From contig JAHLKV010000002.1 of NCBI GenBank assembly GCA_020444475.1, positions 1 to 64,000 of the forward strand: DNA of 64,000 bases, in the 5' to 3' direction. Positions within the stretch are counted from its first letter, which is position 1. Each line of letters begins with the position of its first letter. The position numbers and the translations under genes were made by a program. The stretch comes from a bacterium (GTDB lineage: Bacteria; Zixibacteria; MSB-5A5; GN15; FEB-12). The notes beneath the pieces are model-generated. The model was not told the DNA's origin and ran no database searches. It worked only from the letters and a program-made list of their open reading frames with translations. Below, one piece after another: positions 1 to 8,051 of this stretch.

Positions 1-55
1 CGGCGTTGATTCACCCACCGCGCGAATCCGCACACGGAGCTGACCTACAAGGCTT
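1..55 (+). repeat. 55-bp direct repeat, copy 1
   Basis: Bases 1-55 are identical to bases 268-322. The copy begins at the window edge, so the true repeat may be longer to the left. Bases 35-53 within it are the exact reverse complement of 149-167. It lies outside any gene. Confidence 0.9.
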
Positions 56-148
56 AGCATGACGGTGCCGTGCGACAAACAGAAGATGTTCTGTCGCGTG
101 CCAGTCGCGTAAGTCCGAACCCATGCGGTTCGGACATTCTCAAGCTTG

Positions 149-167
149 GCCTTGTAGGTCAGCTCCG
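149..167 (-). repeat. Inverted copy of the repeat core
   Basis: These 19 bases are the reverse complement of 35-53 and also of 302-320, so the arm could form either of two mutually exclusive long stems. Confidence 0.85.
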
Positions 168-267
168 GTCGCGGTTGCAGCAATGAGCGGATTACCGAAG
201 GTCATCGAGCGACCGGTGCTGACGCTGTCGCTGCCCACTCGATGTCAGCACCGTGTGCGTGTAAACT

Positions 268-322
268 CGGCGTTGATTCACCCACCGCGCGAATCCGCAC
301 ACGGAGCTGACCTACAAGGCTT
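268..322 (+). repeat. 55-bp direct repeat, copy 2
   Basis: Identical over 55 bases to 1-55; the two sequences diverge immediately after base 322. The 267-bp spacing and the inverted copy between them give a direct-inverted-direct arrangement. Confidence 0.9.
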
Positions 323-386
323 GTCGATATCACGTTGCGGGTCACGTGGTGCACGGGGACGTACACCACGCACGCCTCCGATTAGA

Positions 387-1367
387 CTAGTGTTCGAAGG
401 GGTGGTCGTGGGTGAAGTCGGGGCGGTAGTGATCGGGGCTGTCGAGTTCCTGAATCCAGCCCCGGTAGAAACCGAGGCGGTCGAACTCGGCGAGAACGTC
501 GTTGTATTCTTCGGGGGTGACGGTGCGTCCGAGGCGCTGGTAGTGGGCGACGTTGGAAGTCGGGTGGTATTGCGACATGAGCGAGATATGGACGGTCGGT
601 GACAGTTCCGAGGCGATCCACTGCAGCACGCGTTTGCTGTTTTCGATCTGGCCGGGGAGGACCAGATGGCGGATGATCAGTCCCGATCTGATGCAGCCGT
701 TGTCATCGAGACGGATGCTGCTGCCTTTCTGGTAGAACATTTCCTTGATGGCGGCGCAGGCGATGTCGGGATAGTTGGGGGTATCGGAGTAGGCGCGGCC
801 CAGTTTCTCGTCCATGTATTTCAAGTCCGGCAACCAGACGTCGATGTCGTTATCGAATGCCTTGATCGTCTCCACCTTGTCGTAGGAGCTGGTGTTGTAG
901 ACGAAGACGGGTGAGCGATCGCGCGCTTTGAGGGCGTTGATGATAACGCGCACCTGGGGGACGAAATGCGAAGGCGAGACGAAGCCGACCGCGTGGGAGC
1001 CTGTGTCGAGGATCGATTCGACGCGGCGGATGATCTCCGGGAGGGCGAGAGTTTCGTCGTCGATGGCGCCCTCGCGCCGGCTGATCTGGTAGTTCTGGCA
1101 ATAGAGGCACTGCATGTTGCATCGGCTGAAGAAGATATTGCAGATGCCGTACTCGCCTGACAACACCGGCTCTTCGCCGCGGTGGGCGCAGATGGAGCCG
1201 ATGGCGAACTCGGTGCCGCTCTGACAGAAGCCGAGTTTGCCTTCGAACCGATCGGCGTGGCACTCACGCGGACAGCAGACGCAGTCGCGGAGTTGCTCGA
1301 GGGGAGCGGTGATGGCTTCCATGTCGAGCGGTTCGCCGGTTTCGGGGTGTTTGAGGTGGTCGGTCAT
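387..1367 (-). CDS. PflX-like radical SAM protein (COG1313 type)
   Basis: The 326-residue product has a radical SAM signature C-x3-C-x2-C (CNMQCLYC) that would bind a 4Fe-4S cluster and S-adenosylmethionine. Ahead of it is a cysteine-rich N-terminal segment (CVCCPREC, then GFC) typical of the pyruvate formate-lyase-activase-related PflX family. The family is presumed to activate a partner enzyme or modify a substrate by radical chemistry, but the target is unknown. The ATG at 1367 was chosen because the family normally begins just before the CVCC motif; the frame upstream is not family-like. No operon partner is evident. It ends next to the repeat block. The family call is sound; the substrate cannot be inferred. 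Confidence 0.85.
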   Translation of the reverse strand: MTDHLKHPETGEPLDMEAITAPLEQLRDCVCCPRECHADRFEGKLGFCQSGTEFAIGSICAHRGEEPVLSGEYGICNIFFSRCNMQCLYCQNYQISRREGAIDDETLALPEIIRRVESILDTGSHAVGFVSPSHFVPQVRVIINALKARDRSPVFVYNTSSYDKVETIKAFDNDIDVWLPDLKYMDEKLGRAYSDTPNYPDIACAAIKEMFYQKGSSIRLDDNGCIRSGLIIRHLVLPGQIENSKRVLQWIASELSPTVHISLMSQYHPTSNVAHYQRLGRTVTPEEYNDVLAEFDRLGFYRGWIQELDSPDHYRPDFTHDHPFEH

Positions 1368-1564
1368 GGGGGGAAGATAGGGAGAGCGCGCCTTCGAAGG
1401 CAAGATTTGACAATGCAATAAAGACCGGAGTTGACGTCCGATGAAGCACAATGTAGTTTGGCAGCAGTCGCGGGAACTGGCGCGCAACTAAGTGTCTCAG
1501 TGTGGCGTGGAGTTGCCATATCTGAGGCGATAGGTAATCAAGACTTTATGTCGGGGAGGCCCTG

Positions 1565-2815
1565 ATGGTTGACGATAGCAGCTCTCAAAGCTTGCCAGCG
1601 ATCGATTTCAAGGAGTTGTACTCTCTGGGAACACAGGGGGAGGGACTCCAACAATTGACACGTCTGATGGGAAGGCGATTGTTCTCCAGAGTCTCATGGT
1701 CAGGTAGGGGGCCGGACGACGGACGCGACCTGCTGTTCACGGAGGATTTGAGGGGCACCTTGCGACACTACCAGTTCAAGTGGCTTGTTTCCTGCAAAGA
1801 CTTCGCGCGCAGCAGTAAGTTTGTGTCAGAGAGCGACGTAGGTGAGGTACGAGACAAAGTCGAACAACATGGAGCTCAGGGATTCCTTCTGGTGACCACC
1901 ACAACTGCTAGTTCCGGCTTGAAGAAGAAGCTGGATAAACTGGATCGAAGTCCAGACAACGGCATGCATACGTGTGTGTGGGATTCAGCCGAACTGACCT
2001 CAATTCTCCTGCGTCCTGATATGAGCGACGTGTTTCAGCAGTTCTTTCCGAAGAGCAGCAAGCGGATCGCTCTTTCAGTCGATGATGCCTTCAACCGATT
2101 GAAGCAGGATCTCCCTGAGTTCGTCATTGAGCGAATCAGAAGGTCGGTAGATTCCTTCATGCTTGGTGGATTGGACTTCGGCGGTATAGACATCGTACCC
2201 GATTGCGAGGAGATTGCCAGCCTGATCGACGATGCATTGGTTGCCGTGTTTGATAAAGGTGACTATCAAGCTGCGACGACACATCTGGCTAGCATGGACA
2301 GCGACACACTTCTCGCACTGGCCCAGCGCCTTGATAAGTGCAACGAGCTGCGGTGTGAGTATCTGCTCATCGAGATAATCCAGTCTTCCCTCGATAGCGA
2401 CCTCGTTCTGAACGCGTATCAATACCTCCTGGACAATCGCAGGCTCGAGGATTCTGATCGTTTGAGACTGGCGACCTTTCTGGATGATGCCTCACTTGAC
2501 TTGATGCTCGGAGAAGAGATTGCGCTTTGGGCTCAAGATGAGTTGATGGCCAATATTTCCGAATATCATTGCTGGGCAGACTTGTTCGAGGTTTCTTCGC
2601 ACTTTGAATACGAAGGACTGAGCGTTGAGAGCATCGAGTTGAATGCAAAGCAAGATTCGGACATCTCCTTCTCTGGAGAGATCTCCGTGAATATCCTCAT
2701 CGGAGATGCGGCAGTTTGTATTCCTGGAACCTTCCACGGACACACGGAGCTGTTGTTTGGCACATATGTCATAGATGGTGTAGACGTAGATACATCTTCG
2801 TATTTCAGAGAATAA
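1565..2815 (+). CDS. Putative Mrr-like restriction endonuclease
   Basis: The 416-residue protein has an N-terminal region (about 20-165) resembling PD-(D/E)XK nucleases of the Mrr type: a GRGPDDGRDLLF stretch with candidate catalytic Asp51/52/55, then a strand ending in VSCK with Lys78, and later a QGFLLVTTT strand. The remaining 250 residues, rich in Asp and Leu, match no family I recognise. A good ribosome site (GGGGAGG) precedes the ATG at 1565. Base and codon use is visibly less GC-rich than in the neighbours, which suggests recent acquisition. It stands alone with no methyltransferase beside it, so it could be a solitary methyl-dependent nuclease or a defence effector. Nuclease activity is inferred from motifs only. 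Confidence 0.5.
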   Translation: MVDDSSSQSLPAIDFKELYSLGTQGEGLQQLTRLMGRRLFSRVSWSGRGPDDGRDLLFTEDLRGTLRHYQFKWLVSCKDFARSSKFVSESDVGEVRDKVEQHGAQGFLLVTTTTASSGLKKKLDKLDRSPDNGMHTCVWDSAELTSILLRPDMSDVFQQFFPKSSKRIALSVDDAFNRLKQDLPEFVIERIRRSVDSFMLGGLDFGGIDIVPDCEEIASLIDDALVAVFDKGDYQAATTHLASMDSDTLLALAQRLDKCNELRCEYLLIEIIQSSLDSDLVLNAYQYLLDNRRLEDSDRLRLATFLDDASLDLMLGEEIALWAQDELMANISEYHCWADLFEVSSHFEYEGLSVESIELNAKQDSDISFSGEISVNILIGDAAVCIPGTFHGHTELLFGTYVIDGVDVDTSSYFRE

Positions 2816-2866
2816 CTGCACCGTCAGCGCCCGTCGCACTACTGTGTACAGTTGGTCGACAGATAG

Positions 2867-2893
2867 CCGAATGCGCGACCGGAGCGGACCTAC
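2867..2893 (+). repeat. Diverged copy of the 5' repeat core
   Basis: This stretch after the Mrr-like gene matches about four fifths of the core of the 1-55 repeat, including GGAGC-x-GACCTAC. It suggests that the repeat at the window start belongs to a dispersed family. Confidence 0.45.
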
Positions 2894-2906
2894 GAATCCT
2901 ACAGGT

Positions 2907-3464
2907 TCATTTCACCTCGCGCCACCGGGGGTTGGTCAGGCTGGTGAGGATATGGTCCTGCCAGCGGCCGGCGATATACAGGTAGTCTTTGGCTCTCCCC
3001 TCTTCGATGAAACCGAGTCTTTTCAACAGGTTGCCGGAGCGGTCGTTGGTGGGCATGTAGTTGGCCTGGATGCGGTGCAGGTTTTCCTGCTCGAACATGA
3101 AGGCGATCGATGCGCGGAGGGCTTCGCTCATATACGCTTGGCCGCAGGCGGATTCGGCGAGGGCGAAGCCGAGGTGGCAGGCGTGGAAGACACCCCGGAC
3201 GATGTTGGAAAAGCCGATCCGTCCGATGGCGCACTCGGGGTTGTTCTTGGCGAACAGGTAGAAGCGGCGGGCGGCGCCGGCGCGTTCGAGCTGGCGATAG
3301 GAGTCGATCTGTTCGGTCCAGTACTCGCCGGTGAAATAGCGTTGTTCGCGGATAGGCTCATAGGGGGCGAGGAAGGTGCGATTGGTAGTCTCGAATTCTA
3401 GGACGACGAGCGGATCGCATTCGGAGAGGGTGAGCAATATCAGCCGGTCGGTTTCGAGTTTCAC
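2907..3464 (-). CDS. GNAT N-acetyltransferase, RimJ/RimL-like
   Basis: The 185-residue product begins MKLETDRLILLTL and carries the usual GNAT core, including IGRIGFSNIVRG, an HLGFALAESACGQAYMSEAL region for acetyl-CoA binding and the NDRSGNLLKRLGFIEEG segment. This layout is that of RimJ/RimL-type acetyltransferases, which acetylate protein N termini or small amines from acetyl-CoA in the cytoplasm. The start is a GTG at 3464 preceded by AGGAA. Length is normal for the family. It faces away from the DinB-like gene and has no functional neighbour, so the substrate is unknown. Confidence 0.85.
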   Translation of the reverse strand: MKLETDRLILLTLSECDPLVVLEFETTNRTFLAPYEPIREQRYFTGEYWTEQIDSYRQLERAGAARRFYLFAKNNPECAIGRIGFSNIVRGVFHACHLGFALAESACGQAYMSEALRASIAFMFEQENLHRIQANYMPTNDRSGNLLKRLGFIEEGRAKDYLYIAGRWQDHILTSLTNPRWREVK

Positions 3465-3673
3465 TCGATATTCCTCGTATGGTTAGCCGACGATGAGTAG
3501 TCGGGAGGCAAGATAAGCTGTGCGGCGGCGTGGTGCAACAACGGTATGGAGTATCACAAACCGATGGAAAGCGCCGCTGATGTGATTGCGAGCGCAACAG
3601 TCGGGACCGATTTTGCGTTACAGAACGAACATACAGTCTAAAGCAGTCAAGGCGCGTTTATCAGGAGGACGTT

Positions 3674-4183
3674 ATGTCTATCAGTCAGGCCCTGTTGGGC
3701 GAATTCGATCATGAGATGGCCAGTACGCGGCGGGCGCTGGAGCGAGTGCCGGACGCCAGGATGGGATGGAAACCGCACGAGAAGTCTTACACCATGCAGG
3801 ATCTGGCGAGTCACATAGCCAATATCCCCGGTTGGACGGCGATGACGTTGAACGAGGATTCGTTTGATGTGGCGCCGAAGGATGGCGAGCCGATGCAGAC
3901 GCCGAAGGCGAACTTGGCAGCCGAGCTGGTGTCGATGTTTGACCAGAACGTCAAGGAAGCGCGGGAGGCGCTGGTGGCGTGCAGCGACGACCAGTTTATG
4001 AAGCCGTGGTCGTTGCTGGCCGGTGGAGAAGCGATGTTCACGATGCCGCGCGTGGCGGTGATGCGGGGGTTCATCATGAACCATCTGATACATCACCGGG
4101 CGCAGTTGACGGTGTATCTTCGGATGAACGACATTCCGGTACCCGCAATCTACGGTCCGTCAGCCGACGAACAGAATATGTAG
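3674..4183 (+). CDS. DinB-like protein
   Basis: The 169-residue product is predicted to be a four-helix bundle of the DinB/YfiT type. Family hallmarks are an early LASHIANIPGW segment with a potential metal-binding His and a late NHLIHHRAQLTVYLR segment with the His-x3-His pattern. Members bind a divalent metal; several are thiol-dependent transferases, but most lack an assigned reaction. A strong ribosome site (AGGAGG, 5 bases before ATG) fixes the start, and a hairpin follows the gene. It is monocistronic. The family assignment is firm, the role unknown. Confidence 0.85.
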   Translation: MSISQALLGEFDHEMASTRRALERVPDARMGWKPHEKSYTMQDLASHIANIPGWTAMTLNEDSFDVAPKDGEPMQTPKANLAAELVSMFDQNVKEAREALVACSDDQFMKPWSLLAGGEAMFTMPRVAVMRGFIMNHLIHHRAQLTVYLRMNDIPVPAIYGPSADEQNM

Positions 4184-4230
4184 AAGTCGGTTCGATTGCG
4201 CTGTTTCGACAGGAGTTGTTACCACACTAA

Positions 4231-4250
4231 TCCCCGCCTCCGGGCGGGGA
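4231..4250 (+). terminator. Hairpin terminator after the DinB-like gene
   Basis: A perfect 8-bp GC-rich stem (TCCCCGCC/GGCGGGGA) with a 4-base loop is followed by TTATTCGTTT. It ends right at the stop codon of the convergent cusA-like gene and probably terminates plus-strand transcription. Confidence 0.7.
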
Positions 4251-7200
4251 TTATTCGTTTGTGGGCTGTGGCGCCTTGCGGATCTTCCGTTCCGCGAGCA
4301 GGCAGTAGAGCGTCGGAACGGTGAAGACGGTGATGATGACGACGGTCATGCCACCGAAGGACGGGATCGCCATCGGTACCATGATGTCGGAGCCCCGGCC
4401 GGTGGAGGTGAGGACCGGCAGCAAGGCGAGGATGGTGGTGGCGACGGTCATGAGGGCGGGTCGGATGCGTCGCTTGCCCGCTTCGACGGTGGCTTCGCGG
4501 ACGGCATCGATAGTGGCCGGTTTGTCTCGATCGAAGACCTGCTTGAGATAGGTGGAGATGAGCACGCCGTCATCGGTGGCTATTCCGAACAGAGCGAGGA
4601 AGCCGACCCAGACGGCGACCGAAAGGTTGAACGTTCTCACCTGGAAAAGCTGGCGCATGTTCTCGCCGAAGAGCGAGAAGTCCATAAACCAGTCCTGACC
4701 GTAAAGCCAGAGCATGAGGAAGCCGCCGGACCAGGCGACAAAGATTCCCGAGAACACGAGCAGGGTGGTCGGCACATTTTTGAACTGGAAGTAGAGAATC
4801 AGAAAGATCACAACCAGCGAGAGCGGCAGAACCAGCATGAGGCGTCGCTCGGATCGGACCTGGTTTTCGTAGGAGCCGGCGAACTCGTAGCTGACGCCGG
4901 CGGGGATGTCGAACTCGCCGGACTCGATTTTGCTCTGCAGCAGACGTCGGGCGTCATCGACAACATCGACTTCGGCGTAGCCGGGTTTTTTGTCGAAGAT
5001 AACGTAGCCGGTGAGGAAGGTGTTTTCGGACTTGATGACCATCGGTCCTCGCACGAACTGGATGTCGGCGAGATCTCTCAGCGGAATCTGGGCGCCCGCG
5101 GGTGTGGGTACGATGACGGAGCCGAGTTTGTCGAAGTCGTTGCGCAGTTCGCGCTGGTAGCGCACGCGGACGGGATAGCGCTCACGTCCTTCAACGGTGG
5201 TGGTGAGTCGTTTGCCGCCGATGGCGACCTCTATGACATCCTGGACTTGTCGGATACTGAGTCCGAAGCGGGCGATTTTGGCGCGGTCGATGTCGATTTC
5301 GAGATACGGTTTGCCGACGATGCGGTCGGCGAGGACGGCCGACGGTTCTACCGACGGGACTTCTTTCAGGTATTTCTCCAGTTCGAGACCAACTTGTTCG
5401 ATGGTGGCGAGGTCGGGGCCTTTGACCTTGATACCCATCGGGGCGCGCATGCCGGACTGGAGCATAACGATACGGGCGGCGATCGGCTGCAGTTTCGGGG
5501 CCGAGGTGGTTCCGACCAGTTTGCCGGCTTTGACGATCTCTTTCCAGATATCATCGGGTGAGTGGATATGATCGCGCCAGTTGCGATAGGGGCGACCATC
5601 GTCGTCGGGGATCAACTCGCCCTGTTGGTCGCGAACGTATTCATCCGTGTCGCTATCATACTTGAAGCGAAGGCGTCGTCCGTGCTCGTCTATTTTGTAT
5701 TCCGGTTTGTAATTGATGATTGTTTCGATCATCGAAATCGGCGCCGGATCGAGAGGTGAGTCGGCGCGGCCGAGTTTGCCGACGACGGATTCGATTTCGG
5801 GGATGCTTTCGAAGGCCATGTCCTGGTGCTGGAGGACATCGAGCGCTTCGCCGATAGAGGCGTGCGGCATGGTGGTAGGCATCCAGAGGAAGGAGCCTTC
5901 GTCGAGGTCGGGCATGAACTCTTTGCCGAGTCCGGGGAACGAGTGGTCGAGGGCGACAATCGGTCGTGTCGAGCGTAACCAGTCGGGCAGCCAGCCGAAA
6001 AGCGAGCCAAATCCGAGCCAGATAGTCAGGCCGAGTAAAACGAGGAGACTTGGCAGCGTGAGAAAGAGTGCCTTGTGGGCGAGGCACCAGCGGAGGATCG
6101 GCTCGTAGGCTTTGATGAAGAGCTGGAAGAGAAAGAGGATGCCGCCGAGCAGCACGACGACGAAGATGAAATTGAAGAAGACTCCGGTCTCGACGCCGAG
6201 GGGTTCCCAATGGTCGGCGAGGAGCCAGGCGACAATGATGACGACGATGTAGTTGATCCAAGTGGACATGCCGGTGGTAACACGCTCCGGCAGGTGTGCT
6301 CTGAAATGCAGATAGGCGCCGACGAGAATGAGCACGATGCCTGAGAACCAGAGCGAGAAGTAGAAGGCGGCGATGCCGCCGAGTATTAGACCAATCGGCC
6401 AAAGCGAGCGTCTCCGGGCGATCTTCTTCCCTTTCGCGAATAACAGATGAGCCATTGGCGGGATTATCGTCAGCGCGATAATGACCGATGCGATGAGCGC
6501 GAAGGTCTTGGTGTAGGCCAGTGGTTTGAAGAGTTTCCCTTCGGCGGCCTGCATGGTGAAGACCGGGAGAAATGAGACGACGGTGGTGGCGATGGCGGTC
6601 AGGACAGCGCTGCCGACCTCGGAGGAGGCGCGGTAGATGACTTCGATTCGGCTTTCTTCGGGCGAAGCGGCGTCAAGATGTTTAAGAATGTTCTCACATA
6701 TAATAATGCCCATATCGACGATGGTGCCGATGGCGATGGCGATGCCGGAGAGGGCGACAATGTTTGCGTCGACACCAAATAGTCTCATTGCGATGAAGGT
6801 CATGAGCACAGTGAGCGGCAACAGACCGGAGATCAGCAGCGAGCTTCGGAGGTGCATGACCATCATCAGCACGACGATGATGGTGACGAGGATTTCATCG
6901 ACCAGGGCCGTGTTTAGAGTTTCAAGGGTCTCGTAGATCAGGCCGGTGCGGTCGTAGAAGGGGACGATGGTCACCTTTGAGACGGTGCCGTCGGCAAGGG
7001 TCTTCTTCGGCAGGCCTGGAGTAATCTGGTCAATCTTCGCTTTGACGTTTTTGATGGTGGCGAGCGGGTTTTCGCCGAAGCGGACGACGACCACACCCCC
7101 GACCACCTCTGCCCCGCCCTTATCGAGAGCGCCTCTTCGCATGGCCGGTCCGAGTTTGACGGTGGCGACATCGGCTATACGAAGTGGGACGTTGTCGGTT

Positions 7201-8042
7201 TGTTTGACGACGGTTTGCTCGAGGTCAGCGACACTCTTGATGAAGCCGAGTCCGCGTACGACATACTCAGCTTTGTTGATCTCGACGGTCTTGGCGCCAA
7301 CATCGACATTGGAGGCGCGGACGGCGTTGAAGACGTCGGAGAGCGTGACGTTGCTGGCGCGCATGGCGTCGGGGTTGACATCGATCTGGTATTCCCGCAC
7401 GAAGCCGCCGACGGACGCGACCTCGGAGACACCGTCGGCCGACTGAAGGGCGTAGCGGACGGTCCAGTCCTGGATGGAGCGAAGTTCGTCGAGGTCCCAG
7501 CCACCGGTGGGGTTGCCGTCGGAATCGCGTCCTTCGAGGGTGTACCAGAAGACCTGTCCGAGTGCGGTGGCATCAGGGCCCAGCGTCGGCTGGACCGCAT
7601 CGGGAAGTGTACCGGTCGGCAGGGAGTTGAGTTTTTCGAGGAGGCGTGAACGCGACCAGTAGAACTCGACATCGTCCTTGAAGATGACGTAGATACTGGA
7701 GAAACCGAAGTAGGAGTAGCTTCGGATGGTTTTCACACCGGGTAGACCGAGCAGCGAGACGGTGAGTGGATAGGTAATCTGGTCTTCGACGTCCTGTGGT
7801 GAACGTCCGGGCCAATCGGTGAAGACGATTTGCTGGTTTTCCCCGATGTCGGGGATAGCGTCGACCGGCACCGGGTCACGCTGCAGTCCGGCGATGTTCC
7901 AGTCGAACGGCGCGGACATGACACCCCAAGTGATCAACACGAGGGTGAGCAGGATCACGACGAGTTTGTTTTCGAGGCAGTAGCGGATAACGTGATCCAG
8001 CGGGGAACGGCGCGGGGTGTTGTTGCTGTGCGGGTCGGCCAT
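4251..8042 (-). CDS. cusA: CusA-type heavy-metal RND efflux permease
   Basis: The 1263-residue inner-membrane permease belongs to the heavy-metal (HME) branch of the RND family, which exports monovalent copper/silver or divalent metals with proton antiport. The three methionines that form the CusA metal site are in place: in MPTTMP (near residue 720), ISMIETI (near 766) and VMLQSG (near 858). The transmembrane-4 aspartate (TIVDMGIII) is present, supporting proton coupling. It is about 200 residues longer than E. coli CusA: an extra hydrophobic stretch of about 100 residues lies mid-protein and a longer charged loop follows ISMIETI. It starts 9 bp after the CusB-like gene, last in the operon. 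Copper/silver is favoured over zinc/cobalt because of the methionines. Confidence 0.9.
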   Translation of the reverse strand: MADPHSNNTPRRSPLDHVIRYCLENKLVVILLTLVLITWGVMSAPFDWNIAGLQRDPVPVDAIPDIGENQQIVFTDWPGRSPQDVEDQITYPLTVSLLGLPGVKTIRSYSYFGFSSIYVIFKDDVEFYWSRSRLLEKLNSLPTGTLPDAVQPTLGPDATALGQVFWYTLEGRDSDGNPTGGWDLDELRSIQDWTVRYALQSADGVSEVASVGGFVREYQIDVNPDAMRASNVTLSDVFNAVRASNVDVGAKTVEINKAEYVVRGLGFIKSVADLEQTVVKQTDNVPLRIADVATVKLGPAMRRGALDKGGAEVVGGVVVVRFGENPLATIKNVKAKIDQITPGLPKKTLADGTVSKVTIVPFYDRTGLIYETLETLNTALVDEILVTIIVVLMMVMHLRSSLLISGLLPLTVLMTFIAMRLFGVDANIVALSGIAIAIGTIVDMGIIICENILKHLDAASPEESRIEVIYRASSEVGSAVLTAIATTVVSFLPVFTMQAAEGKLFKPLAYTKTFALIASVIIALTIIPPMAHLLFAKGKKIARRRSLWPIGLILGGIAAFYFSLWFSGIVLILVGAYLHFRAHLPERVTTGMSTWINYIVVIIVAWLLADHWEPLGVETGVFFNFIFVVVLLGGILFLFQLFIKAYEPILRWCLAHKALFLTLPSLLVLLGLTIWLGFGSLFGWLPDWLRSTRPIVALDHSFPGLGKEFMPDLDEGSFLWMPTTMPHASIGEALDVLQHQDMAFESIPEIESVVGKLGRADSPLDPAPISMIETIINYKPEYKIDEHGRRLRFKYDSDTDEYVRDQQGELIPDDDGRPYRNWRDHIHSPDDIWKEIVKAGKLVGTTSAPKLQPIAARIVMLQSGMRAPMGIKVKGPDLATIEQVGLELEKYLKEVPSVEPSAVLADRIVGKPYLEIDIDRAKIARFGLSIRQVQDVIEVAIGGKRLTTTVEGRERYPVRVRYQRELRNDFDKLGSVIVPTPAGAQIPLRDLADIQFVRGPMVIKSENTFLTGYVIFDKKPGYAEVDVVDDARRLLQSKIESGEFDIPAGVSYEFAGSYENQVRSERRLMLVLPLSLVVIFLILYFQFKNVPTTLLVFSGIFVAWSGGFLMLWLYGQDWFMDFSLFGENMRQLFQVRTFNLSVAVWVGFLALFGIATDDGVLISTYLKQVFDRDKPATIDAVREATVEAGKRRIRPALMTVATTILALLPVLTSTGRGSDIMVPMAIPSFGGMTVVIITVFTVPTLYCLLAERKIRKAPQPTNE

Positions 8043-8051
8043 GGAAGTATC

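Larger units (their letters stand above)
56..386. other. Non-coding block rich in inverted repeats
   Basis: No convincing gene lies here. The block holds several hairpin-forming segments: an imperfect one at about 64-102, an 8-bp stem at 113-120/128-135, the 19-bp arm at 149-167 that can pair with 35-53 or 302-320, and a 10-bp stem at 214-223/244-253, followed by the second 55-bp repeat. An open frame on the plus strand at 123-602 runs into the antisense of the radical SAM gene and looks like chance. The function is unknown; a dispersed repeat element or structured RNA are both possible. Confidence 0.6.

Noticed and set aside
1..386. CRISPR array
   Set aside because: Only two direct copies, 55 bp long, 212 bp apart, with an inverted copy between them; no cas genes.
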